Shown piece after piece: positions 3,980-9,605 of a DNA stretch of 9,605 nucleotides (positions are counted from its first letter, which is position 1; the number at the start of each line of letters is the position of its first letter). The notes below the pieces were generated by a model. It worked only from the letters and a program-made list of their open reading frames with translations, searched no databases and was not told the origin of the DNA. The position numbers were made by a program, and so were the translations under genes. This DNA comes from Gammaproteobacteria bacterium. GTDB lineage: Bacteria > Pseudomonadota > Gammaproteobacteria > HK1. Location: positions 1 through 9,605 of the forward strand of contig JAGRHX010000766.1 in NCBI GenBank assembly GCA_020444775.1. The letters are read 5' to 3'.

Positions 3980-6900
3980 ATGCGGCTATCACGTACGCTT
4001 TCGACGGCACTTGCCCTGCTCGTCGGCCTCGCCGCGGCGGCACCGGTGCAGGTGCATGCCGACGATACCGAGGTCTACCTGCTATCGCCGTCCCAGGGCG
4101 CCAAGCCCAACATCCTGTTCATCCTCGACACGTCGGGCAGCATGTCGGCCTATGACGGTTTCAACAAGGACCGTCTGGACCGGATGAAGGAGGCCTTCAA
4201 CACCATCCTGAGCGAGACCACCAACGTCAACATCGGTCTGATGCGCTTCACCGATCCGGGTGGCCCGATCCTGTTCCCGGTACGCAACATCGACGGACCG
4301 GCCTTCGCGCTCGAGGGTAACGAGCTCCTGGTGTCGACCGTCACGCCGATCACCGATGGTGCCGACGACGCCGAGGAATTGCTCGGTGTCTCCGGCACCA
4401 ACTGCTCGAACCCGAGCGCATTCTGCAACGTGCAGCTCGACAGCTTCTATCTGGACATCGGTCAGACCAAGGCCTTCGGACGGGAGATGCTGAGGACCTA
4501 CGGCGCGACCGACGACGCGCTGTCGGACTACTACGACTGGTTGGACATGCAGGTCTACCTCAACTACAACTTCGGCTCGATCGGCATGGAGATGACCGCG
4601 CAAGATCTTGCCGCGATGCGTTTCCAGAACTTTCCGAGCATCTCGACCAGCGGCCTGTCCACCCAGAACGCCACCGTCACCTTTGCGCAGCTCGATCTAT
4701 ACGCGACCACCACCGAGAGCGCGGCCACCGAGTTCAAGATATTTGGCGCCCGCGCAGACGACTTCGACCCGCTACCGGTTTCCAACCAGCCGTTCACCTG
4801 GCTGAACCCGTGGTATCGCACCGGTGGCGTGCTGTTCTCCTACCCCGGCTTCATCCAGGCCGAGGCCTTCGAGTGCGACGCCAACAACCCGATGCGACTG
4901 GTCGGCAACGAGGCCAACGACATCCAGTGTCGGATCACCGCCAACCCGGCCCTGTACGACAAGGACAACGCGCTGAGAAACAGCGCCACCGACGCACGCA
5001 ACTACTACACCAACGGCTACAACGCGGTTCGTTATGACACCATCGACAGCACCTGGACGGTCAGCGATGGCAACAACGGCCACCTGACCGACGCCTTCGT
5101 CACCTGGAACGTGCCGCCCACCCTCACCGGCAACCGCTTCCAGACCCCCAACCTCGCGCCACTCATCCAGGAGGTGTTCTCGACACCCGGCTGGCAGGGT
5201 GGCTCGGGCAAGGACGATCTGGGTCTGTTCATCATCGCCAAGGGTCCCGGCAAGCGCGCCTTCGGCATCGAAGAGCAAGGCAGCTCGCGGGAGCCCCAAC
5301 TGACCGCGGCCTGGGTCGAGAACACCGCCAACACCAAGTCCGGTGAGGTGCTGGTCGGCCTGCGCTTCCGCAACGTGCTGGTGCCGCAGGGCGCGACCCT
5401 CACCAAGGCCTCGCTCGAGCTCTATCCCAACGGCCGCTACTACTCCGCCGCGGAAGTCAGCGGTAATGCCTTCGCGGCAGATTCGCCGATCAACATCGTC
5501 GTCAACGCCGAGACGAATCTCAGCGGTGGCGGCGGCGCACCCGCGTTCCAGCGCCTGGACGATCACCTCTCGAGCCGGCGCACCAGCAACAGCACCACCG
5601 CCAGCGCCAGCTACAGTTTCGCCACCAGCGCGAATTGGGAACTGGGCAGCCCGGTGATCCTGGGTGGCGCCGCATTCGAGAACGTCGTTCGAGAGGTCAC
5701 TGACAGCAGCGACTGGTGCGGCGGCAAGTCGATGGTGCTGTTCCTCAAAGTGGACGGTGCCGCCAACGCCGCGCGTCTGGTGCACAGCTTCGACGTCGAG
5801 CCGAGCCTCGCGCCGGCCTTGAACATCGAATACGACCCGACCGACCTGGCGCCGGGCGAAGGTTGTATCCAGGAGCGGATTGTTGCCCAGGTCAACACCA
5901 GCCGCGGCGACTCCGAGGAAAACAGCAGCCGCGGGCGCAACACCTATACGAGCGATGTGTTGGATCTGCGCGGCTACAACAACGGCCACGACGCGTTGGT
6001 CGGCCTGCAGTTCACCGACATCCAGCTACCCAAGGACAGCCGGATCATCGACGCCCGTATCCAGTTCACCTCGGACGAGAACTTCGACGGCTCGTCCTGC
6101 ACCGAGGTCGACGTCCGCGCCGAGCTGACCGGCAATCCCTCGCCGTTCTCATCGTCCCGAAACGACCTGGGCAATCGGGCCAGCTCGGCCTCCTCCGCCG
6201 TGCGGATCAAGATGGCCGGCGGTGACAATCTCGCCCGTGACGAGAAGTTCTCGACGGTGGAGACCGCGGACGATGACTGCAACCCGGAGGCCGACGACGT
6301 CGTCACCAAGGACCTCACCTCGCTGGTCCAGCAGATCGTCGATTCCAGCTCCTGGGACGTGGGCAAGACCATGTCCTTCATCCTCGAGCGCGTCAGCGGC
6401 GAGGTCTACCCGAAGAGCTACGACAACTCGCCGACCAACGCGCCGCAGCTGTACATCACCGCCGAGGTCCTCAAGGGCAGCGTGCCCGATCCGGAAGAAC
6501 GCTCGGCAACGGTCCGCGAGGTGCTGCGTGACATCGTCGACGACCTCAATCACGACGGCTTCACGCCGATCGTCGACACCCTCTACGAGGCCTATCTGTA
6601 CTACGCGGGCGAGCCGGTCTACTACGGCCGCACCCGTGGCTACTGGGCGGGCAGCAACAGCTCCAGCGTGCAGCGTTCCACCCGGGTCAGCCACCAGCTG
6701 TCGTATACCGGCGGCACGCTGGACCGGCCGTCCGGCTGCACCGAGGAGAACCTGAACTCCAACGACTGTCGCCAGGAGAAGATCGACGCCACGCCGACCG
6801 CACCAGTCTATCTCTCGCCGATCAAGGACGTCTGTGGCGAGCAGAGCAACTACATCGTGCTGCTCACCGACGGTCTCGCCAACAGCCCACACTCGCAAGA

Positions 6901-9605
6901 CGAGATCAAGGCGATCGAGCGTGCCGACAACACCACGATCAACAGCTGTCGCACCTCGTATACCAACGACTCGAACCAGAACCGCAGCGTGTCCAGCGGT
7001 GAGCGCTGCGGCTTCGAGCTGGCCCGCCACCTCGCTACCGAGGACCTGGCGCCCAGCGTGCAGGGCCAGAACTCGGTGATCATGCATACCGTCGGCTTCG
7101 CCATCGAGCCGGGTGGCGAGGACTTCCTCCAGCAGCTGGTCAAGCCCGGCGGTGGCTCGTACGTGGAGGCCAGATCGGCCGAAGAGCTGACCGACCAGTT
7201 CCGCCGCTTCATCCAGGAAGCCAAGGACAAGCCGACCACCTCCTTCGCCGCACCGGCGGTGTCGGTCAACGCCTTCAACAAGCTGTTCACCGACAAGGAC
7301 GTGTACTTCTCGTACTTCGAGCCCAACCCCACCGCAAGCTGGTTCGGCAACGTCAAGAAGTATCGGATCTGCACTTTTGACCTGGTCAGCTCCGAGGGCT
7401 GTGTGCTGGGCGAGCTGCTCGATACCTATCTGGACCCGATCCTCGAGCGTGACCCGACCCGGCGTGACCAGCTACGCGTGAAGAGCGACACGCTCAGTTT
7501 CTGGTCGCAGGGTCAGGCGGATCTGGTTGTCGACCAGAACGACCTGGGCAAGAACTATGACGGCGGTCGGATCTCGATTGGTGGCGCCGGTGGCAAGCTG
7601 CGTGGCACCGATCCGGACAACCGGCGGGTGTTCACCGTGCTCGACACCTCGGTGCCGACCACCTACAGTTACTACGCCAGCGACGCCAATCCCGGCCGTA
7701 CGCTCGATGAGTTCAAGCTCACGAGCACCACGCCGAGCGGTGTGCTGGACGGGATCACCGATCCCGATCCGGCGCAGACGACCAAGGACCTGCTCGACAT
7801 GGGCACGGCCACGGCAAGCGAAGTGGATGAGCTGGTCCACTGGATCCGGGGCGCAAACGTCGACAACGTTCAGCTCGAGACGGACTCGTCGGTGAAGTCG
7901 ACCCGCTACGCCTTCCACGACCCGTTGCATACCAGCCCGGTGGCCATCACCTACGGCAAGGGCACGGACGCGAGCGAGACGCCGATCGTCAAGATCCTGA
8001 TCAGCACCAATGGTGGCGCGATCCGGATGATCAACGGCGAGACCGGTGACGAGGAGTGGGTGTTCTATCCACAATCGATGCTGCCCAAGCAGAAGCTGCT
8101 GCGTGAGAACGCCGCCGGCGCCAAGGTCTATGGTCTGGACGGCGCCATCCGCACCTGGATCAACGACGTCAATCAGGACGGCACCATCGACGCCAGCGCC
8201 GGTGACTTCGTACGGCTGTACGTGGGCATGCGTCGCGGCGGCTCGTACTACTACGCGCTGGACATCACGCCGGCAACGGTGCTCACCGATGCGACGGCCT
8301 TGGACGGCATCACGCCAAAGCTCATGTGGCGCGTGCATGGTGGTGGCAGTGATGGTGTCTATGCGCGGCTCGGCCAGACCTGGTCACCCCCGCAGCTCGA
8401 CGATGTGCTACTTGGCACTGCGCTGGCCGGTCAGACCTTGCGTCGCAAGGCCATGATCGTCGGCGGTGGCTACGAGGACGGCCAGGACGACGCGTGGGGC
8501 CCGGTGAGCGGCACCGGCAACGCGGTCTACGTGATCGACGCGGCCACCGGCGAGCGGCTGTTCTTCGCCAGCGACGTCGGCGTGACCACCGGTGGTCACG
8601 CGAGTAGCACCAGCAACGACGGCCTGGTGTTCTCAGGGTTGGACTGCGCGATACCGTCGCGTATCGGTGCGCTGGACATGAATCGGGATGGCGCGGTGGA
8701 CCGCATGTACTTCGGTGACAACTGCGCCAACATGCATCGTATCGACCTGTTCCCGAATCTGGACGAGAACGTGACGGGCATGCGAGGCGTGATCGGCACG
8801 CTGGCGAGCCTGGGTGCCGATGCTCCCGCGGCGGACCCCGACGATCGTCGAGATCAGCGCAAGATCCAGTATTCACCGGACATCATTCCGGTGCGTGGCG
8901 CGCTGGCGTACAACACCGGTGGCGGCGACTACGATTTGATCGTGACCGTGACCGGCGATCGTGCCGACCCGCTGGACGAGAACGTCGCCAACTTCGCCTA
9001 TGGTCTGCGCGATTACCACACGGCGGCGTTGCAGGACACGGACAGTGACGGGGTTGCCAACAACTACCCGTCCGGCGGACTCATCCAGGGCATGCTGCTC
9101 ACCGATGCGACCGTGCTCAGCAATCTCTTCGACGTCACCGAGATCCAGCTGCCAATCGGTCCGGAGGTGCCCAACCCGGCCTTCGACCTGCTCAACCTCA
9201 CCTCCACCGAGGCACAGCAGCTCGAGGATCTGCGCACCTCCAAGGGCTGGATGATCGAGCTTGGTCGCAGCATCAACGGCATCGACGGCTCATTCCGCCC
9301 GGGTGAGAAGGGTCTGTCTTCACCGTTGATCCTCGGCGGTCGGCTGTTCTTCACGACCTTCGTCCCCGGCGGTGTGGACCCGACCCTGTTCGGTCTGCAG
9401 GCGGACAACTCGGCGAGCAGTCAGGACGCCTGCGCAACCGCCGACGGCGCGGGTCTCATCTATGCCTTGGATGCCTTGACCGGTGCCGCGGTCATCAACT
9501 GGGGCGACGCCGGTGGCGATAACAACGACGGTCCGCCCGGTGGTGTCGGCAAACGCTGGCAGCTGGTCACCCCTGACCCGCCGCCGGAGCCGGTGCCGTT
9601 GTTCC
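3980..9605 (+). CDS. pilY1: PilY1-type tip adhesin with enlarged vWA domain (3' end cut off)
   Basis: PilY1 is a secreted pilus-tip adhesin and mechanosensor that also promotes pilus assembly. The frame stays open from ATG 3980 to the window edge, over 1,875 codons with no stop. Residues 1-27 are a signal peptide (core 8-21, cut after VHA). A vWA domain follows with DTSGSM (50-55), GLMRF (86-90), then after a long insertion T862 in GFTPI and TDG (963-965), so the MIDAS metal site looks complete. Residues about 105-835 are three diverged beta-sandwich copies inserted in the vWA fold. From about 1088 the PilC/PilY1 beta-propeller begins: SWFGNVKKY (1120-1128), VGMRRGG, YYYALDIT, VYVIDAATG, and calcium-type loops DVNQDGTID (1396-1404) and DMNRDGAVD (1566-1574). 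P. aeruginosa PilY1 has 1,161 residues; this protein is far longer, and the final blades still lie beyond the window. A start at ATG 3836 is possible. Confidence 0.93.
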   Translation, partial: MRLSRTLSTALALLVGLAAAAPVQVHADDTEVYLLSPSQGAKPNILFILDTSGSMSAYDGFNKDRLDRMKEAFNTILSETTNVNIGLMRFTDPGGPILFPVRNIDGPAFALEGNELLVSTVTPITDGADDAEELLGVSGTNCSNPSAFCNVQLDSFYLDIGQTKAFGREMLRTYGATDDALSDYYDWLDMQVYLNYNFGSIGMEMTAQDLAAMRFQNFPSISTSGLSTQNATVTFAQLDLYATTTESAATEFKIFGARADDFDPLPVSNQPFTWLNPWYRTGGVLFSYPGFIQAEAFECDANNPMRLVGNEANDIQCRITANPALYDKDNALRNSATDARNYYTNGYNAVRYDTIDSTWTVSDGNNGHLTDAFVTWNVPPTLTGNRFQTPNLAPLIQEVFSTPGWQGGSGKDDLGLFIIAKGPGKRAFGIEEQGSSREPQLTAAWVENTANTKSGEVLVGLRFRNVLVPQGATLTKASLELYPNGRYYSAAEVSGNAFAADSPINIVVNAETNLSGGGGAPAFQRLDDHLSSRRTSNSTTASASYSFATSANWELGSPVILGGAAFENVVREVTDSSDWCGGKSMVLFLKVDGAANAARLVHSFDVEPSLAPALNIEYDPTDLAPGEGCIQERIVAQVNTSRGDSEENSSRGRNTYTSDVLDLRGYNNGHDALVGLQFTDIQLPKDSRIIDARIQFTSDENFDGSSCTEVDVRAELTGNPSPFSSSRNDLGNRASSASSAVRIKMAGGDNLARDEKFSTVETADDDCNPEADDVVTKDLTSLVQQIVDSSSWDVGKTMSFILERVSGEVYPKSYDNSPTNAPQLYITAEVLKGSVPDPEERSATVREVLRDIVDDLNHDGFTPIVDTLYEAYLYYAGEPVYYGRTRGYWAGSNSSSVQRSTRVSHQLSYTGGTLDRPSGCTEENLNSNDCRQEKIDATPTAPVYLSPIKDVCGEQSNYIVLLTDGLANSPHSQDEIKAIERADNTTINSCRTSYTNDSNQNRSVSSGERCGFELARHLATEDLAPSVQGQNSVIMHTVGFAIEPGGEDFLQQLVKPGGGSYVEARSAEELTDQFRRFIQEAKDKPTTSFAAPAVSVNAFNKLFTDKDVYFSYFEPNPTASWFGNVKKYRICTFDLVSSEGCVLGELLDTYLDPILERDPTRRDQLRVKSDTLSFWSQGQADLVVDQNDLGKNYDGGRISIGGAGGKLRGTDPDNRRVFTVLDTSVPTTYSYYASDANPGRTLDEFKLTSTTPSGVLDGITDPDPAQTTKDLLDMGTATASEVDELVHWIRGANVDNVQLETDSSVKSTRYAFHDPLHTSPVAITYGKGTDASETPIVKILISTNGGAIRMINGETGDEEWVFYPQSMLPKQKLLRENAAGAKVYGLDGAIRTWINDVNQDGTIDASAGDFVRLYVGMRRGGSYYYALDITPATVLTDATALDGITPKLMWRVHGGGSDGVYARLGQTWSPPQLDDVLLGTALAGQTLRRKAMIVGGGYEDGQDDAWGPVSGTGNAVYVIDAATGERLFFASDVGVTTGGHASSTSNDGLVFSGLDCAIPSRIGALDMNRDGAVDRMYFGDNCANMHRIDLFPNLDENVTGMRGVIGTLASLGADAPAADPDDRRDQRKIQYSPDIIPVRGALAYNTGGGDYDLIVTVTGDRADPLDENVANFAYGLRDYHTAALQDTDSDGVANNYPSGGLIQGMLLTDATVLSNLFDVTEIQLPIGPEVPNPAFDLLNLTSTEAQQLEDLRTSKGWMIELGRSINGIDGSFRPGEKGLSSPLILGGRLFFTTFVPGGVDPTLFGLQADNSASSQDACATADGAGLIYALDALTGAAVINWGDAGGDNNDGPPGGVGKRWQLVTPDPPPEPVPLF
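4322..6469 (+). repeat. Three diverged beta-sandwich modules inside the PilY1 vWA domain
   Basis: Three segments of PilY1 share one pattern: an acidic DxEE motif, an (L/M)(R/Q)F strand, a hydrophobic A-x-(L/I) strand, and a late half with a helix (LVQQIV-like), a GW or SW, a hydrophobic strand and a closing L-x-I/A strand. Copy 1 covers about 115-446 (DDAEE 129-133, MRF near 215, LIQEV and PGWQGG late, LTAAW 441-445). Copy 2 covers about 447-622 (LVGLRF 458-463, VVREV, SDWCGG, LNIEY 614-618) and lacks the DxEE. Copy 3 covers about 626-830 (RGDSEE 642-647, LVGLQF, LVQQIV, SSWDVG, LYITAEV). Copy 1 is interrupted by about 60 residues with C299 and C317. The fold assignment (DNRLRE or carbohydrate-binding-like sandwich) is inference; the repetition is visible. 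Confidence 0.6.

Noticed and set aside
4772..5989. Long antisense open frame (405 codons) under pilY1
   Set aside because: It is the mirror of a GC-rich coding strand. The sense frame has clear PilY1 signatures and strong third-position G/C bias; the antisense product is Val/Ala/Gly/Arg-rich with no domain.
6149..7087. Antisense open frame of 312 codons
   Set aside because: Same shadow effect opposite the third beta-sandwich copy and the second vWA half; no recognisable protein features and no ribosome site worth noting.
7472..8338. Antisense open frame of 288 codons
   Set aside because: Shadow of the PilY1 propeller coding region; low-complexity Val/Arg/Ala product.

Overview
This window holds the minor pilin and tip-adhesin operon of a type IV pilus (T4P), read left to right on the + strand. 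The order is: a small secreted Cys-rich protein, a GspH/FimT-type pseudopilin, PilV, PilW, PilX, and a very long PilY1 that runs off the right edge. The high G+C content, the strong third-position G/C bias and the fimT(U)-pilV-pilW-pilX-pilY1 order suggest a proteobacterium, most likely a gammaproteobacterium, because the order matches the Pseudomonas fimU-pilVWXY1 cluster. I cannot name a genus. The product names rest on recognisable N-terminal prepilin motifs and family signatures, not on a database search.

Layout. Bases 1-561 hold no convincing gene. They contain a perfect 13-bp hairpin (77-106), two near-matches to the Pseudomonas AlgR box exactly 21 bp apart (318-347), and a 7+7 bp dyad (486-507). 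This is most likely the end of an upstream unit followed by the operon's control region. Genes then follow with almost no gaps (562-3839). pilV/pilW and pilW/pilX share ATGA stop/start overlaps, and fimT/pilV overlap by up to 10 nt, so translational coupling is likely. A 140-nt stretch with a compact hairpin separates pilX from the ATG of pilY1 that carries the best Shine-Dalgarno. That stretch is also open in the pilY1 frame back to an ATGA at the pilX stop.

How the genes work together. FimT, PilV, PilW and PilX are pseudopilins: inner-membrane proteins with a prepilin leader, processed by PilD after a glycine. In characterised T4P systems they form a small complex that primes pilus assembly and sits at the pilus tip, with PilY1 mounted on it as adhesin and mechanosensor. 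PilY1 here keeps its vWA metal site (DTSGS, T862, D964), the WxGNxKKY entry to the beta-propeller, and DxNxDG calcium-type loops.

What stands out. The PilY1 vWA domain is split by about 730 extra residues that read as three diverged copies of a beta-sandwich module, so the protein exceeds 1,875 residues against 1,161 in P. aeruginosa. The prepilin leaders are unusually long and Arg/Pro-rich. The small four-Cys exported protein at the operon head is unrecognised. Otherwise this is a recognisable T4P operon, not a wholly new system.
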